40,017 nt of DNA from Gammaproteobacteria bacterium (GTDB lineage Bacteria; Pseudomonadota; Gammaproteobacteria; Steroidobacterales; Steroidobacteraceae). This document shows, piece by piece, positions 32,720 through 40,017 of this stretch; the first letter of the stretch is position 1, and the number at the start of each line of letters is the position of its first letter. Location: assembly GCA_005878095.1 (NCBI GenBank), contig VBNH01000075.1, positions 1 to 40,017 on the forward strand, given 5' to 3'. Under the pieces are notes generated by a model. It saw only the letters and a list, made by a program, of their open reading frames with translations. It was not told the origin of the DNA and did no database searches. The position numbers and the translations under genes are program-made.

Positions 32720-35112
32720 AGCGGCTCGCGCGCGACGACCGCCCGGCAGCGCTCGCCCAGAATCTCCACCTCGAGCTGCGTGCCTGGCGCGCTGAGATCG
32801 GTGCGCACGTAGGCAAGCGCGATGCTGCGGTTCAATCGGTAGCCATACCCGCCGGAGGTGACGAGCCCGACCACTTCGGTGCCACGATACACAATGGATA
32901 CCGCCGCCGCGTCCGCGTCTCTCGCATCGACGAGCAGCGGCACGAAGCGCTCCTTCGGGCCCGCGGCCGCTTGCCTGCGCAGCGCCTCGCGGCCGATGAA
33001 GTCAGCCTCCTTGTCGAGACGCACAAAACGCTCGAGCGAAGCCATGAAGGGGGTGTACTCGCTCGTCAGGTCGGCCTTCCAGCTGCGGTAGCACTTCTCG
33101 AGCCGCAGGCTCTCCATGGCATAGAGCCCGAAGTACGCGAGCGCGAATGCGCGGCCGGCGGTGACCAGCCGGTCGTGCACGGCCGGCAGATGCTCGCCCG
33201 GCACGTGCAGTTCCCAGCCGAGCTCGCCCACGTAGTTGACCCTCATGGCGAGGACCGCCGCGTCCGCGATGCGAATCGTACGCACCGCGAGCCACGGGAA
33301 AGCCGCGTTCGACAGATCCGCAGCGGTGACCGTGGCCAGCAACTCCCGCGAGCGTGGTCCCGCCACGACGAGCGAGCCGTAGCGGGCCGTGACGTTGGCG
33401 ATGCTGACCGGGCCATGGCGCTGCGACAGGTGGCTATGCAGCCAGTGCTCGTCGTGCCGTTCGCCGGCAGCGGCGCACATCAACCAGAAACGCCCATCCG
33501 GCAGGCGCGACACGGTCATCTCGCTCACGATGCCCCCGCGCGGTGAGCAGCACAGGCTGAGCGCCGTGCGGCCCTCGCGGGGCAGCCGGCCTGCGAGCAG
33601 GTGATCGAGCCACGCGGCGGCCCCCGCGCCCGCGATCTCGAACTTGCCAGAGCCGGGCAGATCCAGCACCGCGACGCCGTTGGCGACCGCGGCGCACTCG
33701 CGCTCGACGGCCCGATGCCAGTGCGGTCGGCGGAACGAGCGCTCCGGACCCGCCGGATCGTCGGGCCCCGCGTAATACACCGCGCGCTCCCAGCCGCCGC
33801 GCGCGCCGAACACCGCCCCGTGCGAACGCAGGTGATCGTAGAGGGGAGAAGTCTTCTCAGGACGGCCGGCCGGGCGCTCCTCCTGCGGGTAACAGACGCC
33901 GTATTCGCGCTGATACGTCTCGAGCGCCTTGGCGAGCACGTAGGTCCTGTTGACAGACTGAAGGTAACGGCGGCAATCGAGCGGCCACACATCCCAGTCC
34001 GGCTCGCCGTTCACGACCCATTCCGCCATGACCCGGCCGGCGCCGCCGGCTTGTGCGATCCCGAAAGTGAACGCGCAGCAGTGGAAGAAGTTGCGCGCAC
34101 CCGCGGCCGGACCCATGAGCGGATTGCCGTCCGGCGCATACGGGATCGGGCCGTTGATGACCCGCTTGACGCCCGCCGATGCGAGCAGCGGCACACGCGC
34201 GCACGCCGCCTCGATGTAGGTCTCTATACGTCCGAGATCGTCGCCGAAGAGCTGGTGGGCGAAGTCGCCCGGCAGACTCTCGAGCCAGCGAGCCCTGGCG
34301 TGCGACTCATATGGCCCGAGCAGCAGCCCGTGGCGCTCCTGTCGCAGGTAGTAGCTCACGTCCGGGTCGCGCACCAGTGGCAGGCGCGCCGACCCGCGCG
34401 CAACGAGCGCAGGGATGTCATCGGTGATCAGGTACTGGTGCGACAGTGTCACCATCGGCAGGTACTCGCCGATCATCGCGGCCACCTCCCCGCCGCGATA
34501 GCCCGCCGCGTTGATCACGTACTCGGTGTCGATCGATCCTGCCGGGGTCTCGACGCGCCAGCCGCCCGCGGGCAACTCGCGGATGGCGGTCACCCGGGTG
34601 TGCCGGTGGATGCTGGCGCCCAGATCGCGGGCGCCCTTGGCGAGCGCCTGCGTCAACTGCGCCGGGTCGATATCGCCGTCCCCGGGGTCCCAGAGGCCCA
34701 GGCGGATTCCGTCGAGCTCGAGGAACGGGTGTCGTGCCTTGATCTGCGACGGTGACAGGAGCTCGACGTCGAGGTGTTGTGCGCGCGCCTGTGATGCCAC
34801 ATGGCGAAACTCATCGACCCGGTCTGCGGTGTGCGCCAGGCGGATGCTGCCGGTCACGTGATAGTTGATGTCGTAGCCGACCTCCCGCGCGAGCCGCCCG
34901 TACAAGGTGGTCGAATACCGCTGCAGCTTGAGGATGCCCCAGGAGGTCGAGAAGTTGGGGCAATTGCCGGCCGCGTGCCAGGTGGAGCCTGCCGTGAGCT
35001 CGTCCCGCTCGAGCAGCACCACGTCCGTCCAACCGAGCCGGGCGAGGTGGTACAGCGCGCTGCAGCCGACCGCCCCGCCACCGATGACGACGACGCGTGC
35101 CTGGCTCTTCAT
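32686..35112 (-). CDS. FAD-dependent dimethylglycine/sarcosine dehydrogenase-like protein B
   Basis: 808 residues. The N-terminal DAO domain has the FAD motif VVVIGGGAVGCSALYHL and GSTWHAAGN, in which H46 matches the His that carries covalent FAD in mammalian dimethylglycine dehydrogenase. The C-terminal half is the GcvT-like folate-binding barrel, with YVGELGWELHVPGEHL, AMESLRLEKCYRSWK and PLYDPGNLRLRA. Such enzymes remove N-methyl groups from dimethylglycine, sarcosine or related amines, passing the one-carbon unit to tetrahydrofolate. It lies 61 bp behind a paralogue of the same design. Substrate unknown; the AGN in place of AGL after the His suggests a subfamily apart from the neighbour. 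Confidence 0.87.
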   Translation of the reverse strand: MKSQARVVVIGGGAVGCSALYHLARLGWTDVVLLERDELTAGSTWHAAGNCPNFSTSWGILKLQRYSTTLYGRLAREVGYDINYHVTGSIRLAHTADRVDEFRHVASQARAQHLDVELLSPSQIKARHPFLELDGIRLGLWDPGDGDIDPAQLTQALAKGARDLGASIHRHTRVTAIRELPAGGWRVETPAGSIDTEYVINAAGYRGGEVAAMIGEYLPMVTLSHQYLITDDIPALVARGSARLPLVRDPDVSYYLRQERHGLLLGPYESHARARWLESLPGDFAHQLFGDDLGRIETYIEAACARVPLLASAGVKRVINGPIPYAPDGNPLMGPAAGARNFFHCCAFTFGIAQAGGAGRVMAEWVVNGEPDWDVWPLDCRRYLQSVNRTYVLAKALETYQREYGVCYPQEERPAGRPEKTSPLYDHLRSHGAVFGARGGWERAVYYAGPDDPAGPERSFRRPHWHRAVERECAAVANGVAVLDLPGSGKFEIAGAGAAAWLDHLLAGRLPREGRTALSLCCSPRGGIVSEMTVSRLPDGRFWLMCAAAGERHDEHWLHSHLSQRHGPVSIANVTARYGSLVVAGPRSRELLATVTAADLSNAAFPWLAVRTIRIADAAVLAMRVNYVGELGWELHVPGEHLPAVHDRLVTAGRAFALAYFGLYAMESLRLEKCYRSWKADLTSEYTPFMASLERFVRLDKEADFIGREALRRQAAAGPKERFVPLLVDARDADAAAVSIVYRGTEVVGLVTSGGYGYRLNRSIALAYVRTDLSAPGTQLEVEILGERCRAVVAREPLYDPGNLRLRA

Positions 35113-35173
35113 GGAGCACCGTGTTGCGAGGCGCTGAGCGCGCCACGCGCCAGCGCCGGCCGGGGCGCCCGAT

Positions 35174-37639
35174 TCAACACTTCACCCGCGCGCTCGAGGG
35201 GTCATAGAAGGGCCGCAGCGAGACCCGCGCGGGAACGCGCTCGGAGGCGACCTCCACCTCGTATCGGCCCGCGGCGATCCACTCGGCACTCACCGGTGCG
35301 CCGCCGTTGGCGAGGTAGCCGAGACCGAGCGACGCACCGACGGTATGGCCGAACATCCCGGAGGAGATCCCCCCGACCAGCTCATCGTTCCGCCAGATCG
35401 GCTCGTTGTGATACAGCAGGCGATCCGCGCGCTCGAGCGCAATCGCCACGAGTCGCCGCCGCACGCCGGCCGCGCGCCGCTCGCTGAGCGCCTCGAGGCC
35501 GACGAAGCCGCCGGGCTTGTCCCAGGCGACCGCAAACTGCAGACCGGCCTCGAGCGGTGTGTCCTCGTCGCCGATGTCGTGGCCCCAGTGCCGATACGCC
35601 TTCTCCATGCGCAGGCTGTTGAGGGCATGGTAGCCCGCGAGACGCAATCCGACGGACTCACCCGCGCCGACGATCACGTCGTACACGGACTGCGCGAACT
35701 CGGTGGGGATGTACAGCTCGTAGCCCAGCTCGCCGACGTAAGTGATCCGGCTCGCCCGTACGCGCGCGTAACCGAGATCGATGATCTGGGAGGTGGCGAA
35801 CGGAAACGCGGCAGTGGACAGGTCCGCGTCGGTGAGCGTCGCGAGCAGCTCGCGGCTGCGCGGGCCCATGAGACCGAGCACCGCATACGCCGAGGACACG
35901 TCGAATGCGACGGCGCGGGCCTCCGGCGGAATGCTGCGGCAGAGCCAGCTGAAATCGCGCGCCTGCGTCGCGCATGAGGTGACGATGAGGAATGCGTCCT
36001 CGGCCTCGCGCGTTACCGTGAGGTCGGCCTCGATGCCGCCACGCTCGTTGAGCCACTGCGTATAGACGATCCTGCCGATCGGCACGTCGATGTCATTGGC
36101 GCAGACCCGGCCGAGCACCACCGCCGCATCGCGGCCCTTGAGCACGAACTTGGCGAACGAGGACTGATCGAACAGGCCCACCCGTTCACGCACCGCCTGG
36201 TGCTCGCCGGCCGCCTGCGCGAACCAGTTCTGGCGGCCGTAGCTGTACTCGTAACGCGGCCGCTCACCCGCGGCCGCGAACCAGTTGGGGCGCTCGAAGC
36301 CTGCCACTTCTCCGAAGCACGCCCCGGCTGCAGCGAGGCGCTCGTGCAACACGGACTTGCGCACCCCGCGTGCCGTCTCGGCCTGCCGGAACGGCCAATG
36401 CATTGCATAGAGCAGGCCGAGCGTCTCGACCGTGCGGTCGCGCAGGTAGCGCTTGTTGCGCTGGAACGGCGCGCAGCGGCGAATATCGACGTCCCACAGG
36501 TCAAAGGGCGGATGTCCGTCGATGATCCAGTCCGCCAGAACCTTGCCGGCCCCACCGGCCGACTGGATGCCGATCGAATTGAAGCCAGCCGCCACGTACA
36601 GACCGCGCATCTCCGGGGTCTCGCCCAGCAGATACCGGTCATCGGGCGTGAAGCTCTCCGGCCCGTTGAAGAACACCTGCACGCCTGCGGATTCGAGAGC
36701 CGGCACCCGCTGTATGGCGCTCGCAAACAGCGGCTCGATGTGGCCGAGGTCCGCGGGCAACTGCTCGAAGGCGAAGTCCTCGGGGATCCCGCCCTCGCCC
36801 CAGGGCTTCGCCCGGGGCTCGAACCATCCCACCAGAAGCTTGCCGGCGTCCTCCTTGAAGTAGGAGCGGGCATCGGCGTCACGCAGGATCGGCAGCCCGG
36901 GTGCCAGCCCGGGAATGGGCTGCGTCACGATGTAGAAGTGCTCGGCAGCGTGCAGCGGCACGCTGACATTCGCCCAACCGCCGACTTCCCGCGCCCACAT
37001 GCCGGCGCAGTTCACGACGACCTCCGCTCGAACCTCCCCCTGTTCGGTCGCAACACCCGTGACCGCCCCGCGCGCGGCGCGGATGGCCGTGACCTTGAGG
37101 TTCTCGACGATGCGAACGCCGGCGTTGCGCGCGCCCCTGGCGAGCGAGCGGGTCGTGTCGACCGGGTTGGTCTGCCCGTCCTGCGGCAGAAACACCGCGC
37201 CCACCAGGTCATCGGTCGAGAGCAGCGGCCAGCGCTCCCTGGCCGCACCCGGCGGCAGGATCTGTACCTCGAGGCCGAAGCAGCGCGCCATGGAGGCGCC
37301 GCGTTTCAACTCTTCGAAGCGCGCCTCGCTCGCCGCCACCGCGATGGAGCCGACCTGTCTGAAGCCGGTCGCCTGGCCGGTCTCGCGCTCGAGTCCCGCG
37401 TAGAGCTGCGTGGTGTACTGGGCGAGGCGTGTGAGGTTCTGGGTCGCGCGCAGCTGGCCGACCAGCCCCGCGGCGTGCCAGGTCGTGCCGCACGTCAGTT
37501 GCCTGCGCTCGAGCAGCAGCACGTCGCTGCAGCCGCGCTTGCCCAGATGGTAAGCGACACTGCAGCCGACGATGCCGCCGCCGATGATCACGACGCGTGC
37601 CTGGGACGGAATGCTCGGCACCGAATCTCCCCCGGCCAC
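35174..37639 (-). CDS. FAD-dependent dimethylglycine/sarcosine dehydrogenase-like protein A
   Basis: 821 residues. FAD motif VVIIGGGIVGCSVAYHL and GTTWHAAGLVGQLRATQNLT, with H55 as the likely covalent FAD attachment site. The DAO domain ends at about residue 400; a GcvT-type folate domain fills the rest, with YVGELGYELYIPTEF, ALNSLRMEKAYRHWGHDI and RPFYDPSSARVKC. GTTWHAAGL is the form seen in classical dimethylglycine and sarcosine dehydrogenases. It follows the aminotransferase gene by 46 bp and precedes its paralogue. The set suggests breakdown of an N-methylated amino acid or amine. ATG 37639 is used; a start nearer SQARVVII would resemble the paralogue's N-terminus. Confidence 0.9.
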   Translation of the reverse strand: MAGGDSVPSIPSQARVVIIGGGIVGCSVAYHLGKRGCSDVLLLERRQLTCGTTWHAAGLVGQLRATQNLTRLAQYTTQLYAGLERETGQATGFRQVGSIAVAASEARFEELKRGASMARCFGLEVQILPPGAARERWPLLSTDDLVGAVFLPQDGQTNPVDTTRSLARGARNAGVRIVENLKVTAIRAARGAVTGVATEQGEVRAEVVVNCAGMWAREVGGWANVSVPLHAAEHFYIVTQPIPGLAPGLPILRDADARSYFKEDAGKLLVGWFEPRAKPWGEGGIPEDFAFEQLPADLGHIEPLFASAIQRVPALESAGVQVFFNGPESFTPDDRYLLGETPEMRGLYVAAGFNSIGIQSAGGAGKVLADWIIDGHPPFDLWDVDIRRCAPFQRNKRYLRDRTVETLGLLYAMHWPFRQAETARGVRKSVLHERLAAAGACFGEVAGFERPNWFAAAGERPRYEYSYGRQNWFAQAAGEHQAVRERVGLFDQSSFAKFVLKGRDAAVVLGRVCANDIDVPIGRIVYTQWLNERGGIEADLTVTREAEDAFLIVTSCATQARDFSWLCRSIPPEARAVAFDVSSAYAVLGLMGPRSRELLATLTDADLSTAAFPFATSQIIDLGYARVRASRITYVGELGYELYIPTEFAQSVYDVIVGAGESVGLRLAGYHALNSLRMEKAYRHWGHDIGDEDTPLEAGLQFAVAWDKPGGFVGLEALSERRAAGVRRRLVAIALERADRLLYHNEPIWRNDELVGGISSGMFGHTVGASLGLGYLANGGAPVSAEWIAAGRYEVEVASERVPARVSLRPFYDPSSARVKC

Positions 37640-37685
37640 AGTTCACTGGATCCATCGGCCGCCGCAGGCGCAGCCGGGATACGGA

Positions 37686-38996
37686 TCAGTACTGCGCGAT
37701 CGCCTCGCGCAGCATCGAGCCCATCAGGTCGATATCGGCGCGGCTGGCGATGAAGGCCGGCGCCATGATCGCGACATCGCCGGTGGTCTTCACGTGCAGG
37801 CCGCGATCGAACAGCTTCGCCTGCAGCTCGTTGCCGCGCACGCCTGGAGCCTTGCCGGGTTTGATTTCAATACCCGCCAGCATGCCGAACCCGCGCACAT
37901 CGTTGACCGCGGGCAGGTCCTGCAATGCGAACATCGCGTCCAGGAAATAACCCGACAGCTCGCGGCCCTTGGCGAACAGCTGCTCGTTCCTGTAGATCTC
38001 GAGCGTGGCGAGAGCGGCCGCGCAGGCGGCCGGGTGCGCCGAATACGTGTAGCCGTGGAAGAATTCCGGTGCGCCATCGGGCGCAGCATCGACGATGGTG
38101 CGGTAGATGCCGGTGCGCACCGCGACCGCCCCCATCGGCTGGGCGCCGTTGGTGAGCGCCTTTGCCATGGTGATGATGTCGGGAGTCACGCCGAACGAGG
38201 TCGCGGCAAACGGCTCACCGGTGCGGCCAAAGCCGCAGATCACCTCATCGAACACCAACAGGATGCCGTAGCGAGTGCAGATCTCGCGCAGCCGCTCGAG
38301 GTAGCCGCGCGGCGGGACGATGACCCCGGTGGACCCGGCGATGGGCTCGACGAACACCGCGGCAATGCGCTTCTCACCCACGAGGTTCACGAAGCGCAAC
38401 AGGTCATCGGCGAGCTCGGCTCCCGTGCTGCCCATCCCACGGGTCAGACGATTTTCCGGCAGCAGCGTATGCCGCAGGTGCAATACCCCCGGCAGCAGCG
38501 CGCCGAACGCCTCGCGGTTGCGCACCATGCCGCTCAGCGCCGTGCCGCCGATGTTTACGCCGTGATAGGCGCGCTCGCGGGACACGAAATAGCCTCGCTG
38601 CCCCTCATTGCGGGCGAGGTGATAGGCCAGCGCGATCTTCATCGCCGTGTCGACCGCCTCGGAGCCGGAGTTGCAGAAGAACACATGATCCAGGCCCTGC
38701 GGCGTGAGCGCGGCGACGCCGTCGGCGAGTGCAAACGCACCGGGATGGCCGCGCATGAAGGACGGCGTGAAGTCGAGCGTCTGCAGCTGCTTGGCGACCG
38801 CAGCCGCGATCTCCGGTCGGCAATGGCCGGCCGCCGAGGTGAAGAGCCCGGAGCTGCCATCGAGAACCTTGCGGCCGGTGGCAGTCCAGTAGTGCATGCC
38901 ACTCGCGCGCACGAACAGGCGCGGCTCACGCTTGAACTCGCGGTTGCTCGTGAAGGGCATCCAATGGCGTTCCAGATTCTCCAGCGTCATTTCCAT
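37686..38996 (-). CDS. Class III (omega) aminotransferase, beta-alanine:pyruvate type
   Basis: 436 residues from ATG 38996, which has GGAG 6 bases upstream; the ATG 7 codons earlier lacks a site. HWMPFTSNREFKREPRL is the characteristic N-terminus of beta-alanine:pyruvate and related omega-transaminases. PLP is bound by K279 (IITMAKALTNG), with D250 in LLVFDEVICGFGRTG contacting the pyridine nitrogen. HVFFCNSGSEAVDTAMK is the phosphate-binding region. It transfers an amino group from an omega- or beta-amino compound to pyruvate. In this operon it may act before or after the two demethylating flavoproteins; the real amine donor is unknown. Confidence 0.9.
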   Translation of the reverse strand: MEMTLENLERHWMPFTSNREFKREPRLFVRASGMHYWTATGRKVLDGSSGLFTSAAGHCRPEIAAAVAKQLQTLDFTPSFMRGHPGAFALADGVAALTPQGLDHVFFCNSGSEAVDTAMKIALAYHLARNEGQRGYFVSRERAYHGVNIGGTALSGMVRNREAFGALLPGVLHLRHTLLPENRLTRGMGSTGAELADDLLRFVNLVGEKRIAAVFVEPIAGSTGVIVPPRGYLERLREICTRYGILLVFDEVICGFGRTGEPFAATSFGVTPDIITMAKALTNGAQPMGAVAVRTGIYRTIVDAAPDGAPEFFHGYTYSAHPAACAAALATLEIYRNEQLFAKGRELSGYFLDAMFALQDLPAVNDVRGFGMLAGIEIKPGKAPGVRGNELQAKLFDRGLHVKTTGDVAIMAPAFIASRADIDLMGSMLREAIAQY

Positions 38997-39056
38997 GTCG
39001 ATCTCCGCGCATGCCACAGCGCCCGCAGGCGCGCGCCGCGATGGGTAACCGTTCTG

Positions 39057-39854
39057 TCAGCCGAAAGTGGCTCCGATCTCGCTCGCCGCCGCCTGCAGCC
39101 GCGGTATGAACTCGATGGCGCGCATCAGCGGCAGCCGCGCGGTCGCTCCCTGCACGGCGATCGCGGCGATGACATCGCCGTGCCGGTTGCGCACCGGCAC
39201 CGCAACGCAGGCAACCCCGAGCACGTACTCCTCGTTGTCGACGGCGTAACCGACGCTCACGATGCGGTCCAACTCCGACTCCAGCACCGCCCGGTCCGTG
39301 ATGGTGCGCTCGGTGAAGCGCTCGAGCGGCATCAGCCCGAGCAGGCGCGCTCGCTCGGGTGCCGCCAGGTGAGCCAGCAGCAGCTTGCCGCTGGCGCACG
39401 AGTGCGGGGGCAGCCCACCGCCGCCCTCCGGCACGTGCAAGCGCAGTGGCCACGGCGCTTCGATGCGGTCGAGGTAGATGAGGGCGCCTTTCTTCAGTAC
39501 CGCGAGATTGCAGGTCTCGCTGATCTCACTGACCACGCGCCGCAATATCGTGCGGCGCTCGGCTGCGGCGCCATCGCTGCGCAGCACGTCGAGCGCAAAG
39601 CGCGACAGGCGCTCACCGATGATATAGGCGCGGCCGCCGGGCTCGCGGGCGAGAAAACCCGCCTCCTCGAACAGCGCAAGCGTGCGGTGCAGCGTGGGCT
39701 TCGGCAACTCCGTGGCCTGCATGAGCTCCGAGAGCGTGACGGCACGCCCCGCGCGCACCAGCACCTCGAGCACACCGAAGGCCTTGAGCGTCGAGGAGGT
39801 CTCGCTCGCGATTTCTGCGGTCTCGACCGGGAGTGACAGCACGCGGCCGGCCAT
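39057..39854 (-). CDS. IclR-family transcriptional regulator
   Basis: 265 residues, preceded by GGAGGG. Winged helix-turn-helix at about residues 22-75 (LSELMQATELPKPTLHRTLA), followed by the IclR effector domain, including LPPHSCASGKLLLAHL and ERFTERTITDR, the typical switch region. IclR proteins bind palindromes near their own promoter and control catabolic operons. It is the first gene of the minus-strand operon with the aminotransferase and flavoproteins (60-bp gap) and is divergent from the gene at 39996, so it probably controls both from the AT-rich gap at 39895-39960. Confidence 0.93.
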   Translation of the reverse strand: MAGRVLSLPVETAEIASETSSTLKAFGVLEVLVRAGRAVTLSELMQATELPKPTLHRTLALFEEAGFLAREPGGRAYIIGERLSRFALDVLRSDGAAAERRTILRRVVSEISETCNLAVLKKGALIYLDRIEAPWPLRLHVPEGGGGLPPHSCASGKLLLAHLAAPERARLLGLMPLERFTERTITDRAVLESELDRIVSVGYAVDNEEYVLGVACVAVPVRNRHGDVIAAIAVQGATARLPLMRAIEFIPRLQAAASEIGATFG

Positions 39855-39907
39855 CAGGCCCTCCGTTCCGATAAACAGGACGCAACAGGCGCCATAAAGA
39901 AATTATT

Positions 39908-39933
39908 TTGCCCTACTGGGAGACTATTATAAT
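39908..39933 (+). promoter_or_regulatory. AT-rich promoter region of the right-edge gene
   Basis: A perfect TATAAT at 39928-39933 lies in a strikingly AT-rich stretch within GC-rich surroundings. The nearest -35-like hexamer (TTGCCC, 39908-39913) is only 14 bases upstream, so an activator is likely. The region is shared with the divergent IclR gene. Confidence 0.45.
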
Positions 39934-39995
39934 ATACCGCTCCTGAAAGAGACAAATCATCTCATCTGAAGAAACCTTGTACAGGAGGCACGCCC

Positions 39996-40017
39996 GTGAC
40001 CCAGCCGCAGAAGATGG
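39996..40017 (+). CDS. Start of an unidentified gene, cut by window edge
   Basis: GTG 39996 opens a frame reading MTQPQKM before the window ends. AGGAGG (39983-39988) is 7 bases upstream, a near-ideal ribosome binding site, and a TATAAT box lies upstream. Too short to identify. By position opposite the IclR gene it is probably part of the same amine-degradation regulon. Confidence 0.5.

Noticed and set aside
1-40017. Mobile elements, attachment sites or CRISPR arrays
   Set aside because: I found no transposase or integrase-like proteins, no terminal inverted repeats with target duplications and no regularly spaced repeats.

Overview
The window is about 40 kb of GC-rich DNA packed with catabolic genes. 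TonB-dependent uptake, Tat-exported periplasmic oxidoreductases, a CUT2-type sugar ABC importer and PF13759-type 2OG-Fe(II) oxygenases together suggest a Gram-negative, probably a soil or plant-associated proteobacterium of the Steroidobacter/Nevskiales, sphingomonad or Caulobacter kind. That placement is inferred from gene content only. I saw no phage, transposase, CRISPR, rRNA or tRNA signal.

Layout. (1) 1-1545, minus: two FtsX/MacB-type ABC permeases, the first cut by the window edge. (2) 1711-2886, plus: a lone Gfo/Idh/MocA dehydrogenase. (3) 2930-12141: two parallel oxidation modules running away from a shared control region at about 6200-6470. The minus module is a Tat-exported TIM-barrel isomerase/epimerase, a GMC flavoenzyme and a gluconate-2-dehydrogenase subunit-3-like protein. 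The plus module is a nucleoside/H+ symporter-type carrier, a cytoplasmic TIM-barrel isomerase/epimerase, a second GMC enzyme, a second subunit 3 and a DUF1080 (3-keto-disaccharide hydrolase) protein. The control region holds a LacI-type operator and a remnant of a LacI-family gene. (4) 12196-15209: a PF13759-like 2OG-Fe(II) oxygenase, a small coiled-coil membrane protein and a TPR protein ending in the same oxygenase fold. (5) 15345-22730, minus: a TonB-dependent receptor preceded by a GH65-family glycosidase and an unclassified six-hairpin-type glycosidase. (6) 22878-26371, plus: binding protein, double ATPase and permease of a CUT2 importer. (7) 26419-30790, minus: iolD-iolE-iolB-iolG for myo-inositol catabolism. 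(8) 30968-32719, plus: gamma-glutamyltransferase. (9) 32686-39854, minus: IclR regulator, class III aminotransferase and two dimethylglycine/sarcosine-dehydrogenase-like flavoproteins. A new plus-strand gene begins at 39996.

How the parts may work together. Regions 2-7 read as one glycoside utilisation locus: outer-membrane uptake, periplasmic hydrolysis (GH65 and its neighbour) and/or 3-keto oxidation (GMC plus subunit 3) followed by DUF1080-type cleavage, then import by the ABC transporter or symporter and degradation through the iol pathway. Inositol genes next to GH65 and 3-keto-glycoside genes suggest an inositol glycoside as substrate; this is inference. The strongest direct link is a 38-bp element, 34 of 38 bases identical without gaps, that lies upstream of both the lone Gfo/Idh/MocA gene (1640-1677) and the ABC importer (22828-22865).

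Oddities: iolD lacks about 55 residues where other IolD proteins carry the end of the PYR domain; iolC, iolJ and iolA are absent from the window; no complete regulator for the sugar genes is present; and the small coiled-coil gene may be transcribed as a leaderless mRNA.
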